Source: Plantago major
Taxonomy: Eukaryota > Streptophyta > Magnoliopsida > Lamiales > Plantaginaceae
Direction: 5' to 3'
DNA length: 64,000 nt
Assembly: GCA_026545765.1 (NCBI GenBank)
Contig: JAIFAC010000129.1
Location: 62,001-126,000 of the forward strand
Of this stretch, positions 11,021 to 22,229 are shown one piece after another (within the stretch, counting starts at the first letter, position 1; every line of letters starts with the position of its first letter). Made by a program: the position numbers and the translations under genes. The notes beneath the pieces were generated by a model. The model had not been told where the DNA came from and did not search any database. It saw nothing but the letters and a program-made list of their open reading frames with translations.

Positions 11021-12502
11021 CTCGGATTAAGTGAGACTCAGTTCGATAGATTGCTCACGATAATCCAAGGTTGTCTAGGGTCTAACAATGCCCATCCTCA
11101 GCAAGCCACTCCGCCAGTGGCTACTCCGGCTCAAGCAGAGCCCGCCCTATCAAGAAACAGGCAACGTCCGATCTAGCAGAGGTTGGGGAATCAGCTACCC
11201 CAAGAGGATCTACGGAACCTTCTAAATCGGAGAGCATCTGCTTCCCAAATTCAGGGCGAAGGAAGTCTGAATGGAAGGAGAGACCACCAGGAGGATGATA
11301 ACAGGCAATCTAGAGCTCCGCAACAAGCACCTCCAAGAGCCAGGGATCACGTAGCGGAAACCATTCCAATGGTCCGTCTAGATGAACTCCCCGCGGATGT
11401 AGCAGTTCATCCAAGGACGGGGGAGATAATGATTGCGGAAGAAATCTATGCTCAACAAAAAGCTTTGGAGGCCCAGATTCTAAATCTCGGACGCCTGGTA
11501 AAGGATCATGAGCAGATAGCTACTAGTGCACCAAACCCTTTGTGCGATGAAATCATGAGAGACAAGGAGAGGAACAGGAACTCGGATCAATTAATTCTAA
11601 ACTTGGAATACTATTACGGGGATACCTGTCCCGTTGGCCAACTGACAAGGTACAATAGTAAGATGGATTCCAAAGGGATGAGTGACAATACGAAAGCTCT
11701 CACGTTCTCATCTACTCTCTTTGGAACAGCCATGGATTAGTACACTGCTTTACCAAACAAGTCGATAAGGTCATATGCGAAACTCTCCTCCAAGTTTCTG
11801 GGACGATTTGGAAAGTCAAAAAGAAGAAAGCGTACCGTCGAGCATCTGGCAGAAGTTATACAGAGGGAGCAAGAGGATCTAAGGACATTCCTAGATCGTT
11901 TTCACGCGAAAGTTCTTCGAGTTGAGCCACACAGTATTAAGGAACGGGTCCGTCACCTGTATGCTAATACTTTCAACTCAGAGCTCCGCAGAAAGCTTTC
12001 TAGTCAGGAAGTGAGGAGTGAAAAGCATTTGGATGACATCTGTGAAGAAGTGATGTATGGAGAGGAGTACCAACGGAATGTTCCAATGAGAGCTGCTTCC
12101 AAGAAAGGAAAGGAGCCGATGAAGCAAGAGCAACGCCAGGGTAAGCTTGACCCGAGGAAGGATCACAGAGATAAGGGCTTCCACAGAGAAAGGAGTCCGC
12201 CAAGGAGATATGCGGATTATACCCGTCTCAATAGACCAAGATCCGACATCTTGGAGACTATCATTGAGAAGAAGCTGGATGTCCAATGGCCAAAGCCCTC
12301 TCACAACAACCGGAAGAAGAAGAATGCAAAGGGGTACTGCAAGTTCCACAAGTGTCGTGGTCACGAGACGGACGATAGCATTCAACTGAAAACGGAGGTT
12401 GAACATTTGTTAAGAGAGGGAAAACTGGAAGAGGACATCTATACGGATGAACCTTCTAGACATGATAAGACGGAACGAAAAAGGCATGATAGAGCTACAT
12501 AG
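11021..12502 (+). pseudogene. gag: gag of Tat element E2 (5'-truncated)
   Basis: Begins at the residue equivalent to LGLSETQFDRML in E1. A long readable part is at 11183-11740, ending in a TAG where E1 has Trp (AMDWYTALP becomes AMD-stop). The Retrotrans_gag core continues in frame to about 12000. The knuckle near 12337-12386 reads C-x2-H-x4-H but has Ser in place of the last Cys (ETDDS against EIDDC in E1), so the knuckle is damaged. A TAG at 12500 replaces the Glu codon present in E1 and separates gag from the downstream long frame. Confidence 0.85.
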
Positions 12503-12523
12503 CCACCACCTCGTCCTCTATCC

Positions 12524-15500
12524 TTGCCACCTCCGCCACCCAACCATCCGTCTCGCACAGACCGACACCCATACAGGTACGATGATGACGTTGTAATGGA
12601 GAACCCTCCATACAGCGGAGTGATCAACACAATCGCAGGCGGACCAACTGGGGGCGATAGTAGGAACGCGAGAGAATGGACAGCTCAGAATCTCCGGAAC
12701 AATGACAAATCGTATGTTGCTCCATCAATTCGAGGGACAAATGCTATATACTTGGATGATAGTGAAATCCCTCCTCCTACGGCAGGAGGCAAAGATATAG
12801 ATGATCCGGATGTTCCACTGATGGTTTCTTTAACCATTGCAACTTATCGGGTAAACAAGATCCTGGTAGACACGGGGAGTTCCTCGAACATCATCTCCAA
12901 GTCAGCAATAGATCAGATGAATCTGGGAGGAATCCGATATGAGAGAGTCAACACCTCCATACTAGGTTTTGGAGGAGGTATTGTCCGTCCTCTAGGAAGT
13001 GTCATGCTTCACGTTTCACTTGGGACACATCCCACAAGAGTGATGCAGCAAGTCCGTTTTGTAGTGGTGGACCGAACTTTCGACTACAATGCTATCTTTG
13101 GTTGTCTGGGACTCAATCAATTCCGAGCTATACCTTCCACTCTCCATTATAGGATGAAATTCCCGACCCCGTGCGGAGTTGGAGAGGAGGTAGGGAACAT
13201 CCGAGAAGCTTGGGAGTGCTATATTATGTCCACAAGGAGAGCATATGCGCCTGTGTTGGCAGTCACGGTGACCCCTGATCCGCCAGTTGTTCTTCCATCA
13301 AAGAAAGAGAATCCACACATTGGAGTAGGGAGCCAGAAGGACAAGTTTCCTAAAACTGCATGGATCGAGCCTCATGAAACCCTCAAGGAAGTTGAACTCG
13401 TCGTTGGAAGCCAGGATAAGAAGACTAGAATCGGAACAGAGGTGAATACGGAGGTGGAAATGAAGCTCATTGCTTGTCTCCGAGATAATAGTGATGTGTT
13501 TGCTTGGAGTACTGATGACCTAAAGGGGATAGATACGAGGATCGTTGTTCACCGTCTGAACATGGATCCCTCGATTAAGTACATCCGTCAAAAGAGAAAG
13601 GATTTTGGTCTGATCAAGGATGCCATCATATCCGCCGAAGTTGATCGACTCTTGAAAGTAGGGCATATCGAAGAGGTCCGTTATTCTGATTGGGTTTGCA
13701 ACGTATTACTAGTAGAGAAATCGCCAGGCAAATGGCGGATGTGCAATGATTTCACCAGGCTAAACAAGTTCTGCCCAAAGGATCCATACCCTTTGCCACG
13801 GATAGATCAATTGGTTGACTCCACGTCCGGATGTGCATTACTGAGTTTCGTGGACGCATACCAAGGCTTTTACCAAATTCGGATGGCCAAGGAGGACATC
13901 AAGAAAACAGCTTTCTTCGCTGCAGGGGGAGTGTATTGCTTTAAAGTGATGACCTTCGGATTAAAAAATGCAAGAGCAACTTACCAAGGACTGGTAAATC
14001 AGATGTTCAAGGAAGAAATTGGCAAAACCATGGAAGTGTATGTGGATGACATGCTCGTTAAGAGCAAAACTGAAGAACAACATTTGGATCACTTGAACAA
14101 GTGCTTTGCTATCCTTCGGAAGTACGGGATGAAGCTGAATCCGGAAAAGTGCACTTTCAGAGTGAAGGGTGGAATGTTTTTTGGGTACATGGTCACAAAG
14201 AGAGGCATAAGCGCAAACCCTGAGAAGATCAAGGCAATCCTAGATCTCCCTCATCCGAAGAACCTCAATGAGGTACAATAGCTTATTGGACGTCTTATGT
14301 CCTTAAGTCGCTTTATTTCGCGATCCGCAGAGAAGAACCTTCCGTTCTTCAAAATCCTCCGGAAAGGAGAGAGCTTTGAGTGGACCGCAGAATGTTCTGA
14401 GGCTTTTGAAAATTTGAAAGAGTACCTAGCAATAACGAAAGAGGCAATGAGTTCCGTATTAGTACGGATTCAAGCTAATGATCACTTGCCAATCTACTAT
14501 CTTAGTAAGCCCTTCCTGGGGCCGAGACAAGATATGTGAAGATTGAGAAATTTGCATATGCTTTGGTTTACACCGCAAGGCGGTTAAAGCCATATTTCAA
14601 GTCTCATAAAATAGTAGTACTAACTACGGAACCTTTGAAACAGTTCCTGGGAAAGCCCGAACAATCCGGACAACTCTCTAAATGGGCAATTGAGCTGAGC
14701 GAATACGACATTAGCTACCAGGCTCCGACAGCCAAGAAAGCTCAAGTTGTTGCTGACTTCCTAGCGGAGTACCCTGAAGTGAATTCAGAGAAAGTCCCGG
14801 ACAAACAAGCATTTGAATGCTTAATCGCCAAGCAGATCATCCGAAAGCCAATTCCGCCAACGATCAACCCGGAAAACCCCGAGGATGCTCAGTTCATTAA
14901 TCAGTCTCGGACTAAATCATGGGAGGAAACTCGGGTTAACCAAATGTTCCTTCTTGATGATATCATAGGGGAATCCGGTACTAACAACTCGGGCCCGGAT
15001 ATTAAAAAGAAAGGGGAACAGAAGTTGGAATCTCATGAGCTTACAGAAGACCTCCAAGCCAAAGAACATCCCTCTAATGTTTGGACATTGGAAGTGGATG
15101 GTTCCTCCACTGGAAGAGTAGAAGGAATTGGAATCTATCTTAAAAGCCCTGATGGCGCAGAACTCGACTACGCGATATCCTGGGAATTCAAAGTCACCAA
15201 TAACGAGGCTGAGTATGAAGCACTGTTAGTCGGACTGCGTCTAGCCAAGTCCCTGCAGGTCCGAAAACTCAAAGCTTACACGGACTCACAATTAGTCGAA
15301 GCCCAATTCTCCGGTACTTTTGCAACAAAAGGTCCTTCGATGATCAAGTCCCTTGAGCTACTCAAGCAAGAGGTCTGCCTCTTTGATGAGTTTACCCTGG
15401 AGAAGTTTGATAGGGCCTGGAACGAAAGAGCGGACGCTCTGGCAAAGTATGCATCCGCAATAGCTGCCCTAGACACGAGGAGAGTAATCCTACTCACTAT

Positions 15501-16782
15501 TACTGACTTATCCGTCATGAGTCCTAATCCAAACGTTATGATAATTGACACAGGAAGGAACTGGATGACTGACATCTTTAGTTATCTCAAAGATGGGACA
15601 TTACCAGCTGATCCGAAGGAGTCAAGGAGTGTGCAATGCCGAGCAAACAGATACTTTATACTTGGGGAAGATTTGTATAAGAGATCTTTTGCTGGGACTC
15701 ATTTAGGTGTTTAGGCCCACAAGAGGCAAAGACCGTACTGGAAGAAATTCACAGCGGAAGCTGCGGAAGTCATTCTGGAGGACGAACTCTAGCCTAGAAG
15801 ATCATCCAACAGGGCTACTACTGGCCTACCATTGATAAGGATTCCGCTAGCTTCGCCAGAAAATGTCCTGATTGTCAATATTATGAAAACATTCCCCATC
15901 ATCCGACACATCCTATGATTCCGTCAGTCATAGCATGTCCGTTTGATCAATGGGGCATCGATATTGTTTCACCATTCCCAAGGGGCACTCAATAGAAGAA
16001 ATTCTTAATTGTGGCCGAGGAATATTTCACCAAGTGGGTAGAAGCTGAAGCTGTGGCGACCATCACAGAAAGCCGAGTGCGGACCTTCATTTGGAAAAAC
16101 ATCATCTGTCACTTTGGCCTGCCCAGAGTTCTTGTCTCGGACAATGGTGCCCAATTTTTAGGCAACAGACCCAAGGAATGGTTGGCATCTTTCAAGATTG
16201 AACAACGCTACACATCTGTCGGATACCCACAGGCTAATGGACAAGCTGAGTCCACAAACAAGACAATTCTTAAGATCCTGGAAAAACGGCTGAGAACTTC
16301 TCAAGAAAGTCAAGGATGATCTAGATGGCGATCAGGCTCATCGCACCATCACAAGGACCGCAACTAGAGAAACTCCATTTGCCCTAGTTTATGGCTCAGA
16401 GGCAGTCATACCAGCAGAAATTGCCATCGAGACTATGAGGGTCCAAGAGTTCAATGATTCTGCCAATCATGAAGCTCAGATATTCGATCTAGACATGCTG
16501 GAATAGAAAAGAACTGAAGCATTGGCTAATATCCACAGATATCAAGCAACTGCTGCCCTGGCCTATAACAGGAATGTTCAAGCCAAAAACTTACAGGTCG
16601 GAGACCTAGTGCTCCGCCGAGCTGATATCTTGAGCAATATTGTGAAGCTTAAACCTAAATGGGAAGGACCTTACAAGATTGTCGGTGCGAGAGTGAACGG
16701 AAGCTACGAATTAGATTACGAGTACGGGCACCCACTCAAGCGTACTTGGAATGCCAGGAAACTTCAAAAGTATTACGCTTAG
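12524..16782 (+). pseudogene. pol: Pol polyprotein of Tat element E2
   Basis: Largest preserved pol of the window. Protease (ILVDTGSSSNIIS) and RT are in one frame at 12524-14281, with DAYQGFYQIRM and YVDD at 14039-14050. A stop at 14279 precedes RNase H, which lacks 57 bp relative to E1 positions of about 3708-3764, in frame, between short CCT repeats. aRNH is intact in the frame 14536-15714 (WTLEVDGSSTGRVEGIGIYL, NNEAEYEALLVGLRLA). Integrase shows CPDCQYY, QWGIDIV, VSDNGAQF, GQAES, then ALVYGSEAVIPAE and the C-terminal GPY/F module (KWEGPYKIV), ending RKLQKYYA-stop at 16782. Several frame changes (near 15714, 15990, 16319, 16505) make it a pseudogene. Confidence 0.9.
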
Positions 16783-17073
16783 GGATGGTTAAGCGGACCC
16801 CTGCCCATCATTTGGATATTTTGGGCTTAAACTATCTATTACACGGAACTCCGTCAGTTCTGTTTTTGTTAACCCTTTTGCCATTGGCCATGCAACCCTC
16901 ATGTTGTAATTGCATTTCCGTCAAATCAATACAACTTCTATCTTTCAATATGTGAATCTGAGATTTAACATTCAAATGATAAGAAAAGTCAAGCAATGAA
17001 TGTTATTCATACATGAGACAAAGTATACATAACACGGTCTTTGCAGTCTACAATCTCCGATCTTTATCTAGAT
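16783..17073 (+). other. Spacer downstream of E2 integrase
   Basis: No coding signal on either strand. It includes a T-rich stretch and leads into the region of antisense ORF candidates. It is absent from E1 through the deletion described at 5702. Confidence 0.5.
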
Positions 17074-17760
17074 CTATAGATGCAATACATAAACTGTAGA
17101 GAAAGTCTCTGGAGATACACCATCTTCCGTCGAGATTATTCCTCCAACAGGAAAGTAATCTACTTAGTCGTAACTTCCGGAGACACCAAGGATCTGATGT
17201 GCCTGCACAATACAGAAAGATTCAATGAGTTGGACTCCGACAATATCACCATACCTTTGATTCCCTCTACGGATCTCGTGCTCGATGTGCACGGACACAT
17301 TAAAAAAGTGAGTGATGGGCACTTGGAATCTCATGCTCATGAGCAGATTGGACGGACACATCTGCTATGTCCGACCTCAAACCTTCTATCTCCAGACAGG
17401 GGGGTCCCTCAAAGGTACCTGTTTAGTCGAATCCGAGCACGGATCTGACGCATTGATCGTATGGCGAACCACCTGCCAGCAGCTCCCCGGAAAAGAAAAT
17501 CTCCTACCGGGTGGATCGCACATACGACCAATAAGAACATCTGTTAGTCTACCTTTGGATCCGAGCATTTACCGAGATTTGTGTTTTCTAACGACTGATC
17601 TTGAGCAATCGTTCCCTCCAGACCCACGCCACTCTCAAACTCAAGACAAAACGGTGATTTGAGAGTGGACGGGAGTCTCGAAGGGGAGACTAGTCAAGAA
17701 GTCATCTTCTTATGGCTACTACCAGGCTCAAACTATGGAGACCTATCCGACTTTGAAAAA
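17074..17760 (-). pseudogene. Unrecognised antisense ORF remnant (unit B) of E2
   Basis: Three minus-strand reading frames follow one another and look like one decayed protein. Around 17390-17568 the frame contains RLTDVLIGRMCDPPGRRF and CWQVVRHTINASDPCSDS. Around 17164-17361 it contains VSVHIEHEIRRGNQRYGDIV and FCIVQAHQILGVSGSYD. After one TAA it ends VDYFPVGGIIST...TVYVLHL at 17074. Two frame changes and one stop are needed to read it through. I do not recognise the family. A TATA box lies upstream on the same strand at 17831-17842. It could be a third gene carried by this element family. Confidence 0.35.
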
Positions 17761-17830
17761 GAAGGTGGAAATTTTCAGTAAGAATGGAAATTGGAGTATG
17801 ATTGAGGCGATCAGTGGAAGGGAGATCTCG

Positions 17831-17842
17831 AGTATTTATAGA
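17831..17842 (-). promoter_or_regulatory. Minus-strand TATA-like site upstream of unit B
   Basis: Reads CTATAAATACTC on the minus strand, about 70 bp before the first readable part of unit B. It has the same form as the antisense-gene TATA at 9499-9508. Position and form only; activity is not shown. Confidence 0.4.
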
Positions 17843-18199
17843 CGGGGTGAACTAATAAGCGTCCGACACGTAAGAACCTTGACGACGACAATGGGCTTGT
17901 ACTATTCGTCTGGGCTGAACAATATTAGGTCAAATGAGCTTATCCTATCTGATCTAGACAAGCCCATCAGCCACGTCCGAGTTTATATTTACTGGTTATC
18001 TCACAGGGATATTTGCATGAATATGGTCCGACAAAGTAAGGCTGCGAAAAAGGTAACAATTCCATCTGTTGAGGATAATCCGAATTTCATTAGAAAAACA
18101 TCACGTGAATACAAAGAAAACGGAGGTTACAACTTTCTAATGTCTATGGACCATACATATTTCTACGGGGCTTACCCCACCTTTTCCCTTCAGTGGATG

Positions 18200-18569
18200 T
18201 CCGAGGTTGAGCCTTGAGATTCTGAGCCACCGCCTTGAACCCGACGAGCTTGTTGTTGCATTCGGATCCTCCTACGGATCATCTTCAGTGTCCACTCTCT
18301 TTCTTATTTGGTTCATTTCCTGGCTATTCCCGGACATAGAGGGGGGTCACCTTCTGGATCAAGGATGATTGAGTCGTCCACAGTCCCTTTACCGGGATAA
18401 ATCGGAGTGTGCATATTCCAACAAGCACAATTTACCCAATGCTGGCGGCAATCGTACTTGGGATCGTCCGGGTCTCCAACGATGGGTTTTCGAGGTTGGG
18501 AACCACTGCACTAGCATTGAGGTGAAGTTGTCTAGCTCGGACTGATTTTTCTCGAGCAGATTCCGACAT
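18200..18569 (-). pseudogene. Unrecognised antisense ORF remnant (unit A) of E2
   Basis: Starts at an ATG at 18569 (MSESAREKSVRARQLHL). After a frame change near 18480 it reads DDPKYDCRQHWVNCACW, then a Pro-rich stretch GKGTVDDSIILDPEGDPPLC, and after another change an acidic stretch KRVDTEDDP. The Cys/His/Trp cluster could be a small metal-binding unit, but that is a guess. It lies between pol and the spliced antisense gene and is absent from E1. No family recognised. Confidence 0.3.
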
Positions 18570-18664
18570 CCTGGAGAAACCTGGTTTTTTTCGAAGAATG
18601 AGAGTTCTAGACAGGGAAAGATTGATGAGGGGTCAAGCTGTGAGAAAGGAAGAATTACCACACC

Positions 18665-18676
18665 CTTATTTATAGT
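18665..18676 (-). promoter_or_regulatory. Minus-strand TATA-like site upstream of unit A
   Basis: Reads CTACTATAAATAAG on the minus strand, about 100 bp upstream of the unit A ATG at 18569. It is the third minus-strand TATA of this form in E2 after 37506-37515 and 17831-17842. Confidence 0.4.
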
Positions 18677-19099
18677 AGCAACGAATCTTTATGATCACGC
18701 CACATGTCCATCATCCGACGACTCGGAAGATGAAGGGACGCAGTAATGACGACAATTTCACTGCTTCAACCTCCACCTTCTGGTATAGTAAGGACGAACA
18801 GTCCGAGGATCAGAAAGAATGGTTTGATTATCTTGCATCAGACGTCATTCAAAGCGGTCCGCATTTGTAAGAGATGTGTATTTGTGATAACTCAGCGTAT
18901 GAACGACGGAACGAAGGAAATAAAGAAGAAATCAAGTAATAATTCAAAGCACGAAAAGCATTGTTCCGAAGATAGTTACTACGAATGAAGGAGAGTAAAT
19001 ATTGTACATGGCAACAATCCGTGACATCAAAAGATCACAATTTTAAATGTTACAGACTTCTCACGGGGCATACCTCGGACTTCTCACTAGAAGGTGTTA

Positions 19100-20704
19100 G
19101 CTCGGACCAACTTCTTCGGCTGGAGGCGGATTGGTGGAAGACGAGTCATAAAGGGCACGCTACGAGGGACTCAAAGAATTCCAAAGTTGAAATGATCATG
19201 GTCAACGACGAGCAGTGTGAAGTACCATTTTAGGAACGCCTCAATTATCAAAAGGCACGAAACATACCTTTCGAAGGGCCTCTGGGACACACTTCGGGAG
19301 AAAGGGTCCGCCGTTCCTGATGTCAATCTCACCTTCCTCGGTGACCAGCTCCGCAAATTCACACGCGACTAACCGTTCATCCGGCACATTGTCAACTGGG
19401 ACCTCCACTCCATTAGCATATGCGGAAGGAATCAATCCTTCTGCATTTCAGTCGAAGTTCGGCAGAAGTAATCCCATGGATTGCAACTGGCCGATGGCGG
19501 ATGAAAACCCATCCAAGCGAGAAGCATCGGACTTGTCCGCCATGAAACACTTGAAGGAGTCCGACTTCATAAAATCTCGGGCAGCCTCAGGGTGGGCAAA
19601 TTGGAGGTCCTCGAGGAGCTGATCCTTTGAGTCTAAGAAGGCTTTCATCGACTTACTGATAAAATTCTCTTGCCAATCCAAGTTCGATTTTATCTCCTGC
19701 CAGCTAGTCTTCAACTTGTTGATAAGCGTATCTTTCTCCTTTAGTTGAGCATCCGCCTGCTTCACCTTCTCCGCCTCATCCGCGGATGTGGCCATGGCCT
19801 TGTGCAGCTCCTCTTCAATGGTGGCCCGCTCACTAGACTACCAATGCATAGCCTTGACGAAGCAACCGAGCTATAGGAAGTCCATATAGACACAAGTTAT
19901 ATTGCTATCATACTGAGAACATGGCAAGAAAAACATGAACGAGTTACTTACCCTCTGGTACAGCTCATGGAGCTCTCCAACCCGCTCGACCTCGGGGAGT
20001 CGACGAGCCCGCTCATATTCCTCATCGAGAGCAGCTTGGTCGGATGGCAGGATAGCGGACAGCTGCTGCCTCTTAGCGGCAAGAGAAGCATCCGAGGTTG
20101 CTCCCCTCTTCCTCCCCGAGGCGATGGCGTCTCACATCAACACATCCCGCTGGGGTGCGGATGTAGCAGAAGCTGGTGGCTTGGAGGCAGTGGTGCTGCG
20201 AGTCGCAGGGCCTTTGCCCTTGTCGGGTACCACCAAGACTTGCGGATCCTCACCCGCCTTCTCCCGCCTCTCCTCCTCCGCCGCAAACACCGCCGCATTT
20301 TTTGGGTCCGCCAGAGGAAGACCTGCGGACGTATTGATGATCTTAGCCATTTGGCCAGTAGCAAGCTCAAGGGCTTGTTGCTCCCTCTGCAGTCTCTTCT
20401 TCTCACGGAGTGTAGACATGATATAATCGAACCAGTGAGCTACATAACAAAATAAACGTATCAGCTACGGATACATAAAGGGAGAATAACAGGAATCTCG
20501 GAAATGAAAATTCATAGAAAGGCATTCAAGAGAAAGGAAAGCATCAATCCTAAGTTAACGATCCTTACTGAAGTTGGTCTTTCCCCCAACTTCCACGACA
20601 TCAGTCAGTCCACACAAATAGTGCAGCGGCTGACAAATCAATCCGTGGAACAGATACGTAGGTGGATCATTCTTCTTATGAATCTCCGCCACCCACGGAG
20701 CCAC
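19100..20704 (-). pseudogene. Antisense gene of E2, C-terminal half (exon 2 end, exons 3 and 4)
   Basis: Same gene as in E1, severed from its N-terminal half (35632-36799) by copia-1. Intron 20440-20568 (129 nt) and intron 19871-19951 (81 nt) match the E1 introns in position and nearly in length. Exon 3 is basic, with MSTLREKKRLQREQQALELA and SGRKRGATSDASLAAKRQQL; exon 4 is the coiled coil (DEAEKVKQADAQLKEKDTL, MADKSDASRLDGFSSAIG). A TGA near 19240 stops exon 4 where E1 continues. Copia-1 entered in the codons of NVAPWVAEIH. Function unknown. Confidence 0.78.
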
Positions 20705-22116
20705 TGTTAGGAATATCTGTTAGTATTTTGATCATTCATCACATGTTCTTATCTTTGCCAGAAAGGTGATTAAGTAATCTTGGTTCACTTGAACATTGTA
20801 AAAGAGGAAATCACTGAGTATGATTAGTCTAGTAAATCTTATATTAGGATTATAGGTCTCTGAGTGTAATTTTTATTTCCAAGAAGACCATGAAGATCAA
20901 TCCTAGCAATGGAGATTTTCTGAAGATTACAAGACCGGAGATTGCACAAGATTTATGAAGACACCAAGGTTTAATCTCACTCGGAAAGACTATGTCCTTA
21001 ATCCTTTCTTAAGTGCATTTAGTTACTTTTGAAACATGATTCTGGAACATATGACATCATGAGTATGGAGCATGCAAGCCATCAGAAAGGCTAATGTATC
21101 CGTTAAAGACTACAGGACAAGAAATAGTACATGTGCATTAATTGCACCGGCAGAAAAGCCGCTAAAGCACAGTCCTCTCTGAGATATGAGACAAGGACTT
21201 CTGAGTACTCATTTCAAGATAAGTATAGACTGAATTTGAATTGTGTCTAACGGATAACATCCCAACGACTCTCTAATTCATCTATAAATATCACACACTT
21301 AGATGCTGAGAAATACGACCGAAGAACGCTCTAACTTGCAAACTTACAATCTAGCAAAGTATTCTCTCAAGCACTCTACTACCCTTTCTGAAAGCTTTCT
21401 GTTGCTTGAAGAATCACTAGTAGTTCTAAGTTGTCCTGAACCTTAACAAGAGATTGTTATTTGTGAAAGAGTTGAACTATCAGATAACCTTTCTGAAGCT
21501 CATTCTCTAGAACGGACATCAATTACTTGGGTCAAGAAGAGCATATTGCCATACACCGAGCAAGTGTATTAATTTGTCTTGTTCTATTAGTCTCTCTGAA
21601 AACATAACTGAAAAGTTATACGAGAAGCCTCTCTGACAAACCTTATAACCAACTCCATCTAGGCAAGGAGTAGATGAAGTACTTGATTTGGGAAATCAAG
21701 GAATAACTCCAAGGTTATCTGAGTAGAGGAAGTACTTAGCTCGAGGAGATGGGGAATAACTCAGGGGAACATTTGGTTGGGAACCAATTGTTTAAGAATC
21801 TTAGAATAGGATTTTTGTAAGGTGAACTCAATTATCTGTTCTAGTGAATTCTAGGTCTCAGAAAGACCGAAGTGGATTAGTTGGAGGATTACGCCACCTC
21901 CGCATACCACTATACTTGTTGTGTTATTTACCTTCTCAGATTTATCTTTCAAAGAAAGCACACACATACTTATTGTTTCAAGACTTACCTATCTTAAAGT
22001 CTTCCGCTCGAAGTCTAAGTATCGAAACCCCTGTTTCGAGAAACTGTGTTTATCGACAAAAGTTTTAAAATACTATTCACCCCCCGCCTTTTTACTTTGC
22101 CGTTATCCGACCAACA
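20705..22116 (+). repeat. 5' LTR of copia-1
   Basis: 1412 bp, TGTTAG at the left and CCAACA at the right, directly followed by the primer site. A TATA box (CTATAAATAT) is at 21282-21291, so some 800 nt of LTR are transcribed leader. It matches the 3' LTR 34264-35626; many of the differences sit at CAG/CTG triplets. Confidence 0.92.
21674..21790 (+). repeat. Hairpin array in the copia-1 LTR leader
   Basis: Two copies of a unit GGAAGTACTT-stem-loop-stem-GGAATAACTC, then a third hairpin. Stems: CTTGATTT/AAATCAAG around GGG (21682-21700); a degraded AGCTC/GAGAT (clean as AGCTC/GAGCT in the 3' LTR, 35229-35241); and TTGGTT/AACCAA around GGG (21773-21787). ATAAC/GTTAT (21703-21718) forms another small stem. 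Loops are conserved and stems vary but remain complementary. Repeated palindromes in the LTR are a known Sirevirus trait. Confidence 0.65.
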
Positions 22117-22118
22117 AG

Positions 22119-22130
22119 TGGTATCAGAGC
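22119..22130 (+). promoter_or_regulatory. Primer-binding site of copia-1 (tRNA-iMet)
   Basis: TGGTATCAGAGC, complementary to the 3' end of initiator methionine tRNA, two bases after the LTR end. This is the usual minus-strand primer of plant Ty1/copia elements. Confidence 0.93.
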
Positions 22131-22229
22131 AGAGGTTCACAAGCCTTCAGATCAACCTAGATCCTCAGATAGGTGAAGGAACTTTGTCCCTTTCTCGAGG
22201 ACTATATAATTTGTGTGTTAAGTGTGCGT

